From NCBI GenBank assembly GCA_022478985.1, contig JAKSZP010007897.1, positions 248,001 to 312,000 of the forward strand: DNA of 64,000 nucleotides, in the 5' to 3' direction. Positions 34,320 to 46,000 of the stretch are shown piece after piece. Positions within the stretch are counted from its first letter, which is position 1, and each line of letters opens with the position of its first letter. Under the pieces are notes generated by a model, which saw only the letters and a program-made list of their open reading frames with translations, made no database searches and was not told the DNA's origin. Made by a program: the position numbers and the translations under genes. This stretch comes from Massospora cicadina. Its lineage: Eukaryota; Entomophthoromycota; Entomophthoromycetes; Entomophthorales; Entomophthoraceae.

Positions 34320-34990
34320 CATGCTGGTTGAAAATAAATTGATGAAGGGAGGTGGCAGTGGCTTTGGCGGTCGGGCAGGAAGAGCAATCGCTTCAACCCA
34401 TTTGGTGACTTGATTAATACCTACCAGGATATAGAGGTTTCCACTGGTAATCTGAGGTAGCTGACCTACCGCATCTAAACTTATTGTATGAAAGGTTGTT
34501 GAGGCGTAGTGGGTTGGTTTTGATACTTGGGTTTGTAGCTGTATTGTTCCTTACATAATAGGCAGTCGTCCAAAACTTCTATGATAGACTCCATGATTCC
34601 CTCCCAGTATTACTATCCTTCACCCATTTATAAGTTTTGCGCATGCCTTTGAGCCCCAGAATAGATTGGACTTTTATGATCACAGGGATTCTCTTAGAAG
34701 GGCGGAGATAGGGCAACCAACTCATCCCTACTTTCTTATACAACTTACCGCTTTCACCTTGGTGTTGCAGTAGTGTCAGGCAAAAATTTTCCTGATGGGT
34801 TCATCCTTGTTGTCCCAGGCGTCAGGGGTCATAAGGAGGTTTTGCAGCCTCGCAGCTTCACTATTACCCAGGTGAAGGATAGGCAGCAAAGTCATACTAT
34901 CAAGCTCATATGGCGGGTTCCAGCTTGGTGCTCAATCTTTATATCATAGCGTTGAAACTTTAAGGCCCAGCGAGCCAACCGCCCAATGGG
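34320..34990 (-). pseudogene. Gyp2 integrase, N-terminal part
   Basis: Right-hand half of the integrase split by Gyp3. The zinc-finger end reads VLDDCLLCKEQYSYKPKYQ near 34540-34600, with the CxxC pair. The core start reads LVGINQVTKWVEA near 34390-34430, where the first catalytic Asp is Asn (AAT preceded by T, so not a CpG change). Confidence 0.75.
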
Positions 34991-35008
34991 ATTCCTCATA
35001 TTTTATAA

Positions 35009-36368
35009 CTAAATCAGGGAGTTGTGGTCTGTGACCTCAGTGAAGTAAGTTCCATATAAGAAAGGGCGGTAATTTTTTAAAGCCAGCAGGACCATGAGAC
35101 ACTCCTTCTCAGTGATGTTGTAATTGAGTTTAGTTTTGGATAACATCTTTCTTAAATATGAGACGGGGTGATCCACGCCATTATCATCCAAATGAGCCAT
35201 AAAGTACCCAACAGCGTAGTTGGAGGCATTGGTAAACAAGAGGAAAGGTTTATCATAATCAGGATGGCGCAGGATAAGACACTTTAGCAACAACTGCTTT
35301 AGTGTCTTGAAGGCGGCCTTTTGTTCAGCTTCCTAATGAAAAGGGAAATTATTAGCCAAGAGCCGGACAAGAGGCTCACTTAGCTGGGAGAACTTGGGGA
35401 TAAACTAGTGATAATACCACATATTACCCAAGAATACTTGGATATTGCACAGGGTTTTGGAAGCAGGCATTTTGGAAATAGCCTCAATCTTGTCTTGAAG
35501 AGCTTGAAATCAATCATTTGAAAAGGAGTGTACTTGGAATTCTTTCTTCTTGAAAAACGTGCACTTATAGGCTTTAACTTGGCGTTTGACTCATGTAGGC
35601 GCTGAAACACTGAATCAAGTGAGTAAGATGTTCGTTGAAGGTCTTAGAAAACACCATGATGTTGTCAATATAGAAAATCACAAAACTGAGTTCAAGGTCC
35701 TACAAGATTTGATCCAGGGCTCACTGGAAAGTTGCGAGAACATTGCACAACCCTTAAGGTAGTCGGGTAGGTTGGAAGAGACCCTCACTGCAAATAAGAG
35801 AGCATTTCTCCTGATCTTGTGTATAGAGGTCCATTTGAAAATAACCGCTAGCCAGGTCCATTGAGGAAAAGAAGTTAGTGATGGAGAGTTGGGTTAGGGC
35901 GTCATTAATGCAGGGGATAAAATAGCTACCCTTCTTGGTGATGTTGTTCAGTTTGTGGTAGTCCATAACAACCTGATGACTACCATTTTTCATCTTTATC
36001 AGTAGAAGAGGAGACGACCATGGGCTTATGAGAAGTACCAGCAGCCCAGCGCCTAGTAACTGTTTGAGCTCCTTCCGCGTCTGTAGCTCCTCAACTTTTG
36101 ATTTACAGTAGGGTTTAGATCTGATGGGATAAGCATCCCCAACGTCAGTGGTATGAGTCCAACCCTTCATGTGCCCATAGTCAGTATTGGAGTTAAAGAA
36201 AGAGTTGCTATAGGCCTCCAGTAATGTGTGGACCTTATCAAGCTCAGCGAGGGTTAGTTCATCAGAAATATAAACATTAGGTAGAGTGCATAGCAATTGG
36301 TCCATGTGAAAGCCCATATCAGCCATAAACCTGATTTGTTTTTGCTTAATATCCTCAATGGGAATCAT
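35009..36368 (-). pseudogene. Gyp2 reverse transcriptase and RNase H
   Basis: RT frame 35754-36368 is open for 204 codons. It contains the linker DYGHMKGWTHTTDVGDAYPI, the fingers SPWSSPLLLIKMKNGSHQVV, and FFSSMDLASGYFQMDL with the first catalytic Asp. The YxDD box near 35660-35680 reads YIDNIMVF (second Asp to Asn). RNase H at 35009-35293 reads FLLFTNASNYAVG (catalytic Asp to Asn). Both Asn codons are preceded by C. Confidence 0.88.
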
Positions 36369-36499
36369 CAGTATTCTTCCAATTCTCCAGATGCTTCTTG
36401 ACGACCATGTCCTCCTTACAGAGATTCCCCAACAGGAGATTGATTGGGCGCTGTTAAGCTGGGTCTATTACGCCTAGAGAAACTCTAAACTCAAGTGGG

Positions 36500-37080
36500 A
36501 TAACTCCATCAATGCTGATTAAATGCAATAAGCAGTTGTGTGGGATTTGTAAGGTAATATTTGTGCAACTACCCGTTGTTCACCCGCCTTGATTACTACC
36601 TCTTCAGACGCATAGAAAGTAATACCCTTTATAGCATCCACAGATTGAGGCAATTTTTTTGTATTTTTCCACTGTGATGTAGTGCAAGGATAAGGCAGAG
36701 GAGGGGTACTTTACTGTGAAAGCATATTACCTTTTGTTAAGCTCATTTTTGGTCAGAATCAGAGGGATCTCATAGTTAAGCATAATGAGATAGCCCTGCT
36801 GTAAGTTAATGGCCCCTTCATGCTCAAGTTTAAGCTGTGTACCAATGAGTATATCATAGGTATTGTTAGCCAAAGACACCGCAGGAGCTAACAAGATGAG
36901 CTTCACAAATTGGATGGGCAAAGAAGAATATGCCCCAATTGCGCAAGTATTGGATGGAACAGCAGTACCAAACCCTTACTTTGTAGTTGAGGTCAGGGGC
37001 CAGCTTAATCTTTTTTGATGAGTTTGGATGACACAACATTTACTGGGAACCTGGTGTAGAGGATAGCCCTAATCTGCACT
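36500..37080 (-). pseudogene. Gyp2 aspartic protease and linker
   Basis: Near 37020-37070 the minus strand reads ILYTRFPVNVVSSKL at the place of the retropepsin DTGxPVN motif, so Asp and Gly are both lost. Around 36727-36921 a hydrophobic block, NTYDILIGTQLKLEHEGAI, corresponds to the later protease strand region. Stops are frequent. Confidence 0.6.
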
Positions 37081-37249
37081 CCATTGACAACGACTTCCAC
37101 TTGAGTTAAGGTTCCACCCTAGTTGGGGGAAAGAGCTAGGACCTGTTTTAGCTGGAGAGTGGAAGCTAGTCTTTTGGAAGTCTCAGGGTATTTCTCCTGG
37201 TTAGACTTCAGTGTGAACACTCTGCGTGGATCAGATTAGCGAGGCAATG

Positions 37250-38610
37250 AGCTGGTCAGCATCAATAGCAGTATCAATGACCTCCAGACCCCTCAGCACT
37301 TGATGAAGATAAGTTCTGAGGGGTATCCTAGCCATATCCGCTCTCCCAGGGTTCAACCTGTCGTGTACCTCCACTTCACCTGGGGCTCCTAAAACATAAT
37401 AACCCACATCTTCACTACCCCTTCGGATTCATCATCAGAGGGATTATTGATGCACTTAAAGAAGCTCATAGGATGTGAGGTAGGTTCAGGGCTTCCCTTA
37501 TAGCAGGATAGGTCCTGGGGTTGCTCCTCCACCTTATTGACTTCTGGGTGAGGCATTGGAACTGTAATGGCTTTGACTTCGCCTTGGAAGTGACAGGTTT
37601 GGGCTGTCCATGACCGCAGATTTTGAACTAAAATCAGCCTGAGGTGAGACTGAGGGGTTTAAGACAGCGTCTTGGAAAGACATGACGGCTGATCCACCCT
37701 AATGGACCGCTCTGAAAGAAAGCAGAACAAGGCAAAGTAATTGACTTAACCAGCTGAGCATTTGAAACTGAAACTGGAGGGGGCGCTGCCCTGTCACTTC
37801 CAGTATTTTTGGCTATCCTTACGTGGTGGTTGAGTATCTTGCCGCTGCTGCTCCGCAGCTACAAGGGTCCAGAGGGAAACAGCCATAGAAGAGGTTGGAG
37901 GTGTCAGAGTTAATTTTCGCCTTAGAGCTCTTTGCATAACTTCAGGTTCATGAAAGTCAGCCACTGCTAGCAGAGCCTCTAAGATATCCCATCCTGTTAG
38001 GAAAATGCGCTTGAATGAAGAGATATTTATTGCTATATAGGGATGAGACGCCAATCCATCCAAGATAGCAGCAATAGCATCATCTAGAGGTAACAATTTT
38101 GGCAAGCAACAGATGTTGAGATTTAATAAAAAATTGCTCAACAAAAGAGGTTATCTATTTTCCCTCTTGCAAACTAAGGCACAAAAAGACCTGTTTTTGC
38201 CTTTGTAAACTCTGTGGGGAGCCAAATTCTTCAATGAGCACTTGTTTCACCTCCTCCAGTAGTAATGGTGACCATGTTAGAAACATTATCTCCTGAGTCA
38301 CATGACACAAGCAGGAAGGATATATTTGAGTTTTTGCTGGTCAGTTTCTCCTTCCATTGCAGATTCATAAACAAAGAGGAAGGAGGCAATACTGCCCTCA
38401 CCCTGGGTAAACTTGTACCTAAATGGGGGGTTTGAATGTTGGGAGAGGCTCCATAAGGGCCTTGAGAGGGGTGTTGCTCAAGCTTTTAAAGTAGAGACGC
38501 TACACTAGCTAGCTGTTGTTCTAATGCAGCTAACATGGACTCATATGGAGCGGGGAGGTTGTGAGGGTTAACTACCCAATTAAACTCCATTTTTAATATG
38601 ATTTTTTGTG
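37250..38610 (-). pseudogene. Gyp2 gag
   Basis: The region between protease and primer-binding site. The frame 38486-38698 begins inside the LTR and includes an ESMLAALEQQLASVASLL helix; 37794-38144 is open for 116 codons. No zinc knuckle was found. The assignment as gag is by position, with little sequence support. Confidence 0.5.
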
Positions 38611-38618
38611 CTGTACAG

Positions 38619-38638
38619 GCCCCCTGTAGAGAGCACAA
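38619..38638 (-). promoter_or_regulatory. Gyp2 primer-binding site
   Basis: TTGTGCTCTCTACAGGGGGC on the minus strand, two bases after the LTR. It differs at a few positions from the sequence in Gyp3 to Gyp5, in keeping with greater age. Confidence 0.75.
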
Positions 38639-38640
38639 CT

Positions 38641-39427
38641 TGTCAAAATCCTGACGATTACTAACGCTCACTGGTGCTACTTGCACAGGATTCATCAATT
38701 CAGCAGAAACAGAATTATTAAATCTCTCAACTGCTATGATAAAAACGAGGGACAGATAGTACTAATTGAAGAATGTATATATAGGAGATTTGGATACTAG
38801 TAAAAGAGGGGTTCTTAATTTTATATATGTTTATTAGTCATTGTTGCGGGGTAAATAGAAAACCCTATAAACCTCGCTGCTTAGTAATTAAAGCAATCTG
38901 AGGCTCAAAGTGAGTAAAGCAAGAAATTAATTATATGACCATCTAGTACTAAAAAAAGAAATTAATTATACATTGGGCATGTCCAAATTAGGTAATATGG
39001 GATTTTGACCTATCAGATCTCCAGAGAATTGCCTCATTTTAAGGCAAGTACTGATGATGGTTTGATAGTCAGTAAGATGAACCTGTGGGGCAGGGTTTTA
39101 ATATACTCAAACTAATCATAAGGTGGGAAAATATTTTCACCTGTTGGGACTCCTTAAGGGCTATAAAAGGGACTGGTCTCAGAAGAGTAGTTTGAAACAA
39201 ATTGCTTATGTGATGGGGAGGGACCTCTGATTGACTCCCCTAGTTCCGCCGCAGATCTGTTGTAACCCTGTTACTACCTGTAGGCCTGTTTGGCCAAGGA
39301 GTGCCTAAAATATTATTACCCAAATTTGAGGGTTCCACCAAGAATTGGCCAGGGTTTTTGGCTGATATTATCCATATTTTCAATTGAACCACTCTTACCA
39401 CAATATTGAACAGGTAATTTTCCAACA
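38641..39427 (-). repeat. Gyp2 5' LTR
   Basis: Partner of 16054-16799. It is longer partly because of the 20-bp micro-insertion and its 15-bp duplication at 38921-38970. The flank GACAG nearly matches GGCAG on the other side. Confidence 0.88.
38936..38955 (+). mobile_element. Micro-insertion of a retrotransposed 3' tail (20 bp)
   Basis: TGACCATCTAGTACTAAAAA is bracketed by AAGAAATTAATTATA at 38921-38935 and 38956-38970. The sister LTR at 16054-16799 has a single AAGAAATTCATTATA at this place and no insert, so the pre-insertion state is known. The same tail occurs at 7774-7800 with an unrelated duplication. Confidence 0.85.
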
Positions 39428-39577
39428 GACAGCAAAGCGTTGAATTGCTGATACAGTGAATATTAGACTTACAAATAACTATAAAATCAATACAGAAATA
39501 TATTTTTTACCTTAGATCATTCTGCCATTATATATAAAGAGATATAAGGATTAACTATTATATAGAATAGATGAAAC

Positions 39578-39596
39578 TTAGACTTATAAGCTAGTT
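39578..39596. repeat. LINE-B target-site duplication, left copy
   Basis: TTAGACTTATAAGCTAGTT, identical to 44880-44898. Confidence 0.95.
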
Positions 39597-39849
39597 AAAA
39601 AACTTTTCTTTCTCGTTGCAAACACTTTTGCAACCCATTCAATTCAAGACTAAATCAAGTTTGATAATCTCATAGAGGGGATTAGTCTGCGCCCATGTCT
39701 GGGAGCAGTTGGGCAAGCAAGGCAAGAGGAGCAGGCGGAAGGCCCGCGGCCTCTAACATTCAAAAACGCCCCGGAGAATCCAGCGGAATAGAAAAAAATC
39801 TAAAAAAACCGGCGGTCACAATTTCCCCAGAGATACTCGCGTGGCAAGC

Positions 39850-41116
39850 ATGATGCAACCAGTACATCAACACGCCACATTCCCAGCCACTTTCGTTGGT
39901 GGAATTTGGAGTCCATGTGTATCTGGACATCCAAAAAATGGCCCTATGGGAAAAATTTTGTGAAGATGTACACAAAATTTTTCTGACTGCGGTGTACGTT
40001 GCACCTCACTCCATGTCATGCGGTTGGCTGGACCTAGGTTTTGAAAGCAAAATAGCAGCAGACGAGGCTGCAGTGGTGCGCATAGTGGTTGACCTCCCCG
40101 AAGGGCAATGGGTCATCAAAACTAAATGCACCAGATGGACAAAATTAAACCAAATTTTCCTCACGTTTGACTTTTTGCCTACTACAGTAAAACGTGACAT
40201 TTTGAGCAACACCTGAAAGATGGTCTTGCCATATATGGCGAAATACAATCTTTCAAAATGCAACGTTTCATGCTGATGCCACACCTGTGCACTGGCAAAG
40301 CCATCGCAGTTCTGACCCCAACTGAGGAGATCGCGAAGGACCTAATCCAGATCCTGCACTCCACCTTTATTGACATCGCAGGGCACACTACCCACCCATT
40401 CTGGGTAACCGTGGACAGCGCGCCCCCCATTTGCACCCACTGTGACGCGTTCGGCCATAAGGCACACGCGTGCCCCATTAAAGAGGGCGTTACATTCCAA
40501 GAGCACCCCTCGGCGGCCATGGCCAGCGGAGAGGCGCACTACAAACCAACCGCAAGCACCAAAGAGGCTTTCCCGTGGGGAGCACAAGGCTGCTACCTAT
40601 TGGTAAAGCCCATCTCCCCGCAGGAGCGGAAGAAGGCCAAGCAGGCCCATAGGACCGCGGCCAAGGAAGCGGCCAAGGTCACCACCACCATCCCACACTC
40701 ACAACGCCAGGAGGACATGGAGACCTTCGCGGCGGAAGCAACTTGGGAATCCATCACCCAATCAGATTGGGAGGCCCAAGCCAAATGGGCCACTCAATCT
40801 GAGGATCTGATGGGAGATTTGATCTCACCCAATCGCTGCACCCAAGCCCCAGTTGAAACTGACTTGGGACCTATCCCAACTGAAAAAATTTTTTTTTGCC
40901 CCACTCGACGGTGCACCAAACTTATCCGCACCGCAAAAAATTTGTCCGACGTCGGGAAAACAAAAAGCGAAGGCCAAAGCCAATGTGACTCTTTCCGCAA
41001 AAATTAACAAAAACCCTGATAGCATTGCTGCTAATACCCGCGCTGCTGTGAAAGCCCGTGGGGACCTGGAAGAGGCTGGAGGGCCAGGGGGCCCACCCCT
41101 CGCACCTAAGGTGTGA
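39850..41116 (+). pseudogene. LINE-B ORF1 with CCHC knuckle
   Basis: Start at ATG 39850 (MMQPVHQHATF), chosen because the matching ATG exists in LINE-A. A stretch DLPEGQWVIKTKCTRWTK is conserved in both copies. The knuckle CTHCDAFGHKAHAC (CX2CX4HX4C) lies near 40432-40475 and is followed by an Ala/Lys-rich helix. A base is missing near 40200 relative to LINE-A, and there is another frame change near 40890. The last codons end in GGPPLAPKV, with TGA at 41114-41116 overlapping the ORF2 ATG. Confidence 0.83.
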
Positions 41117-44100
41117 TGGGGGAAACCTTCACTCTAGGGATGCTGAATATCGCCGGACTCAAGGCCTCCCCATCCTGGGCTAGGAAACTGAGTTTTTTAC
41201 AAAATAATTTACCCGTGGATATCCTGGCCATCCAGGAAACCCACTGTCCATGAGGTTCTGAGGATGCTTGGAAAACAATGCTCCTACCATCCCTATCCTT
41301 TTGGTTGAAGCACTGTGGGGTGCTAATTCAGAAAAACAATTTTTTCAAATTTACATCTTCAGAAACATTCCTAAATGACTGAGTGCTCGTTGTCACCTTC
41401 TCATGGGCTGATGTTGCACACACAATCGTCAACATTTACACCCCAAAGGGTGCACAAGAGCGTCAGGAATTTTTCTCGTCGATCAAATCCCTCCCGCTAC
41501 CCCCCGATTCTTTCCTAATTGGCGACATGAACTGTTGGCTAACCTCACCAATGGACCGGTGGCCGCCCTCACCCCACGCCCCACAGGGTCATGTAGAACT
41601 ACGCATTCTAAAAGCCACCCTTGGGTTAATGGATGCGCTGCTGCGACATGCCCCACTGCTCAAAAACATGACGCGTCCCCACATCCACAACGGCCAATTA
41701 AGGTCCATGACCCGCATTGACCTTATTCTAGCGCCAGCAAAATTCCAACCCCACATCTCCCACTTCAAAACAACGAAAATGGAATTCTCTGACCACCGAC
41801 TGGTCTTGATAACATACCACTTACCCGTCACAGTTGCAAAGGCCCCACATTGGTGCAAAATCTGCCCCCCAGAGCTTGCATCGCCAGGATTTTCCACGTG
41901 GGTGGAAGAGCAACTTTGGCAAAATCATTTGTTGCACCATTTTGTGCAGACCCCATTTCCACATGGGCAACTTTCAAAAAAGACACCATCTGCCACTATC
42001 GCCATCTCTCATCCAGACGCTCACGAGCCACATTGGCGGTTATATCACGTGCGCTGGCGGAATTGGCCCACTTGGAGTCCAACATTCCAGCCTCAGGATA
42101 TAGCCCTGCATGGGGCCAGAAGTGGGCGGAGGCAGCAGCCCACCTTAACGCACTTGAAAGGCAACACAAACATTGGGTTTGTGTCCAATACAGGGCCACA
42201 CGCATCACTAAAGGTGACAAGTGCACCGCATACTTCTTCAAAAATTTTTTTGCACCACGCCAGAGCGTGGCCTGCACACAGGTGCGAAGATCGGATAATT
42301 CTATTGTGGACACACCAGCCGAAGTGGCAATCAAAACGCAAAGATATTACTCCAAGTTATACCAAGCCGAAGCAATTCAGCCAGCCAAAATGGCAGAATT
42401 TCTCAACAGAGCTCATATCCACACCATTTTCTGATACCCAGAAATAATGAATTTAATTACTCTGAACGAATTATGGACTACCATTTGCGGTGCGCCAAAC
42501 TGAAAATGCCCAGGCCCAGATGGCATTCCATATGAGTTCTACAAAAAATATTTTAAATATATTTCCCCATTGCTGCTAGCCTCACTCAAGCAAAGCCTGT
42601 TGGAAACGCGCCTCCTACCAGGAGGACATGAGGCCTTTATGGTCACACTCTTCAAGAAAGGGGATAGGCTAGACTTAGCCAACTGGCGCCCCATTTCTCT
42701 AACAAACACTGACGCAAAAATTTTAACAAAAACCATGGCTAACCGTTTAGGGACTGTAGCATCTGCCACCATCTCCTCAGAACAATTCGGTTTCATCCCC
42801 AGAAGGTCGATTTGGGATAACGTGAACTCTGTGGCTAATGTGTGTCAGTCCACAGCCTCTGGGGCACTTGTGTTCTTGGACCAACAAAAGGCCTATGATA
42901 GAGTAAACTGGGAATACCTTAGGGCCTGCCTCCAACAATTCCGCCTACCTCCCCGCTTCATTAACTGGGTGATGCTGCTCACGGAATCTGCAACAATGGC
43001 TGTGCGCGGCCCAGGTTTCCTAATGGATGTAGTCCATCCTCAAAGGGGCCTGCGACAAGGGGACCCCTGAGCCCACTCTTATACAACTTCAGCCTTGACC
43101 CACTACTGCGAAATGTGAATGCCCAACTCACTGGGGTCCATGTGCCAGGCCAAACCCCAGTCAAGATGATGGCATTTGCAGATGATTGCGTGGTGGGGGT
43201 GTCTAATAACAAAGATGCATGCGCGCTTGAAGCCCTCATCCAGGAATATTCCCGGGTAAGCAACGCAGCACTGAACGCCTCCAAAACCGAAATCATCCTC
43301 CTTGGTCGGTTTCAGAACTGCTGGGCCCCAGCAAGTAGTTCCCAACCCAGCCCAGCTGATCGCCCAAGTCCACGCCTTACTAACTCAAAACACACCGCTC
43401 CACTGGTGCTCCCCTTTGTGCCGCGACCTACCATAGGACCGGTACGCCATCTGGGCGTGTGGTTGGAGGCAGGAGGATACGCATCAGCAGTAATGGAGTG
43501 CCATATACTGGACAACGTGACAAAGCGAATCGCCTCTCTCAGAGCCCACCCTACTACCCTCACTGGCAGGGTTGTTCTTGCCAACTCTATGCTCCTATCC
43601 AAAGTCTGGTTTGGAGCCCACGCCATCCCCTTCTCCCCAAGCTTCTTCAAATCCCTGTATGCTTTGCTACAAGGATGGCTTTGGTCAGGCCGCCCTCCAC
43701 CAGTAAGGCTAGAGGTCATGTTTGGCCCTCATCATCATGGTGGCATGGGCCTACTTGACTTCAAAGCCCATGCCGCCAAGATCCTAGGCACCTGGATTGC
43801 GGCCGTCACTGCTCCTACACTCCCATCCCAACACTGGTCCTGCGCGGCCCGCTCCAACTTCTCCCAAGCCTTGGGCCTCAACAATCCATCAAACCCCCAC
43901 TCCCTGATGAAATACCTCGCATCACACACATCAGCCACAGGTCCTCACGGGACCAAAACCCACTACAAACGAATCCTACTCTCCATGCGAAGCGCAGAGT
44001 GGAGAATTCGTATTAGTGGACATACAACCTGAAGAGGCCGCCCCTCTCCTCAGTTCACACAAGAGGTACAGGGGCTACCCATCCATGATGGCGTGATCCC

Positions 44101-44740
44101 CATTCGACCCCAAGTCCTATCCAGGGTGGACTACCTGGACATGATGGACATCCCTTATTCCACTGAGACCCAAAAGACTATCTGGAAATACGCACACCAT
44201 CCTCTGTTGCAGCCTCAAGTCCGCTCCCATGTGTGGCGCTGCCTGAGGCGGGTGTATCGTACAGCTGAGCGCTCTAATGCTTTACACTCATCCTGTGTCG
44301 TGTGTGGCCAGTATGGAACGCTGTTTCACCGCCTGGAGAAGTGCCCCACCTCTAAAGTAATATGGCGCGAAGTCCAACGTCTGCTAGGCCAGGATCAAAC
44401 ACATCCCTTCAGTCTGTCAAGAGATATGTTTGCTTCATCAATGGCCTCCCCCTCGCACCCTCCCTTCGTGCTCTGGTGGTTGCAATCGCCATGTGGACTA
44501 TCCACACGATTGTCTTGGATGCCATCGCTGGCTCCATCCCCACCCTCCCTGAAGCTGTCCACAGATTCTGGTCTCATTTGGTGGATCACTTTCAAGCGTG
44601 GATGTTTGGATACTCCCACCACGTCGCTGGCAGCTGGTCTCCTCCTGGTTCCCAGTCTGGTTCATCAAATCAGACCCCTTCCTCCACACGTGCTCAATAG
44701 TGGCTACGCCCCCTACACACGTTCCCTCCCCTTCCCATAA
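41116..44740 (+). pseudogene. LINE-B ORF2: endonuclease, reverse transcriptase, Cys/His domain
   Basis: From ATG 41116 the endonuclease reads LAIQETHCP (catalytic Glu), LIGDMNCWLT near 41520 (intact, unlike LINE-A) and FSDHRLVLIT near 41785. Two TGA stops lie between the first and second motif. RT blocks are KCPGPDGIPYEFY (about 42505), FLDQQKAYDRVNW (42875), RGLRQGDP (43045) and MAFADDCVVGV (43165). A base is lost just after QGDP. The frame 43115-44032 continues with the thumb region. The C-terminal HVWRCLRRVY, CVVCG, H and C cluster lies in 44225-44350. Frameshifts follow, so the end is approximate. Confidence 0.9.
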
Positions 44741-44879
44741 GTGGCGTTCCCGCTGGCAACAAGAGATAGCATTGCTTCTCTGGGGTGCCTCACCTGGTAC
44801 TAAGTTTTGTCTCGTCTGAGTCATATTCGGAAGTGTCCATCCCATGGTCAGCCTTCCCCACAATAAATTTAAATTTAAA

Positions 44880-44898
44880 TTAGACTTATAAGCTAGTT
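44880..44898. repeat. LINE-B target-site duplication, right copy
   Basis: Perfect copy of 39578-39596 directly after the AT-rich LINE tail. Confidence 0.95.
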
Positions 44899-45234
44899 TA
44901 GGTTGTATTCATAGCAATAAAGGCACTTAGCTTAATTTACTTTAGTTTTTTAGAAGTTCATAGTTTATTTAATTATTTATACATCTAAAATAATTCAAAT
45001 TATAATAAATTTGATTTCTAAAAATTATAAATAAAGGTAAAAGAAACAAAAGGAATAAATAAATTAATGAATTAGATGTATATGGTAAATTAAATTAAAT
45101 AAATAGTTGTATCAAATTTTAAAATGAATATAATGAATTAGTTACGTTTAGATGCTAAAAGATTGAGTCAGGAAGTAAACCTACAACTCTATCTTAACTT
45201 TAAGATTACTTGTTTATCATTACTTGCTTTTCTT

Positions 45235-45560
45235 TAACTCAGAATCTTGTTGGTGATGGAGTTTTGCATCCTCCATTTAAAACACTTCCTTAAGTAATCA
45301 TATTATAAAATTTTGCAAAGTTACTAAGGTCAGATGACAATAAAGTATTTCAACATAATTTTTTATTTTATAAAAAATAGAAGAATTTATATGTAGGAAG
45401 TGAGAATTTTTCTACATGTTTAATGGTAATAATTATATTGTTACAGCCAAGCATTTTGATATTCAGTTAATTTGAAGTTTAAATGGTTTTTTATAAAGCA
45501 GTTGGTAGTCATTTGGCTAATTATCAAGTAATCATTTTATTTAAGGTGATTCAACATCAA
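45235..45560. repeat. Diverged direct duplication, copy 1
   Basis: Shares with 45665-46000 the same order of landmarks: TTTTGCA.AGTTACTAAGGT.AGATGA, ATATGTA, TTAATGGTAATA and AGCAGTTGG.AGTCA. Offset about 430 bp. AT-rich, no coding capacity. Confidence 0.6.
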
Positions 45561-45664
45561 GTAATATCACATTGTTAAAGATGTAAGCTGGCGAAATTTC
45601 ATAAAAGCAAGGCTAAAAGGCCAAGAATAGCCTTTTGACCTCTAAATTATTAAATAGCCTTTCT

Positions 45665-46000
45665 TTATCTCATATTCTTGTTTGTTTTGAATAATTGCAT
45701 CTTTCATTTATCACACTTACTGACATAAACTAATGATGAATTTTGCACAGTTACTAAGGTTAGATGATAATACAATATTCCAACATATTTTTTTATTTTC
45801 ATAATAAAATAAAGAAGTTTTATATGTAAGAAATGAAAATTTCATATATTTTAATGGTAATAGGTTTATTGTTATGGCTGGGAAGTTTGATATTCAATTA
45901 AATTGATATCATAATAGTGTTTCCAAGCAGTTGGCAGTCAATTTTCTAATTAATAAGTTAATCATTTACCAAGTTGTAAGCGATTAACTAATTTGACAGT
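45665..46000. repeat. Diverged direct duplication, copy 2
   Basis: Second copy of 45235-45560 in the same orientation. The divergence is high, so the duplication is old. Confidence 0.6.

Larger units (their letters stand above)
16054..39427 (-). mobile_element. Gyp2: outer Ty3/gypsy element of a three-level nest
   Basis: Gyp2 is defined by two LTRs (16054-16799 and 38641-39427) and near-matching 5-bp flanks, GGCAG (16049-16053) and GACAG (39428-39432). Pol runs right to left: gag, protease, RT, RNase H, then integrase, which is split by Gyp3. Removing the nested DNA leaves about 6.5 kb, a normal gypsy size. The RT site reads YIDN and the RNase H site TNAS, so it is dead. Its LTRs have diverged more than those of Gyp3 or Gyp4, as the nesting order requires. 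Confidence 0.9.
39597..44879 (+). mobile_element. LINE-B, full-length Tad-like non-LTR retrotransposon
   Basis: A 5,283-bp plus-strand LINE, bracketed by a perfect 19-bp duplication. It is homologous over its whole length to LINE-A (269-5532, opposite strand). It has a 5' untranslated region of about 250 bp, ORF1, ORF2, and a short tail of TTTAAA-type repeats before the right duplication. Single-base losses in ORF1 (about 40200) and in the RT (about 43070), plus stops in the endonuclease part, make it defective. It lies about 150 bp outside Gyp2. Confidence 0.95.

Noticed and set aside
43312..43719. Minus-strand 135-codon frame in LINE-B
   Set aside because: Antisense shadow of the RT thumb region with no motif.
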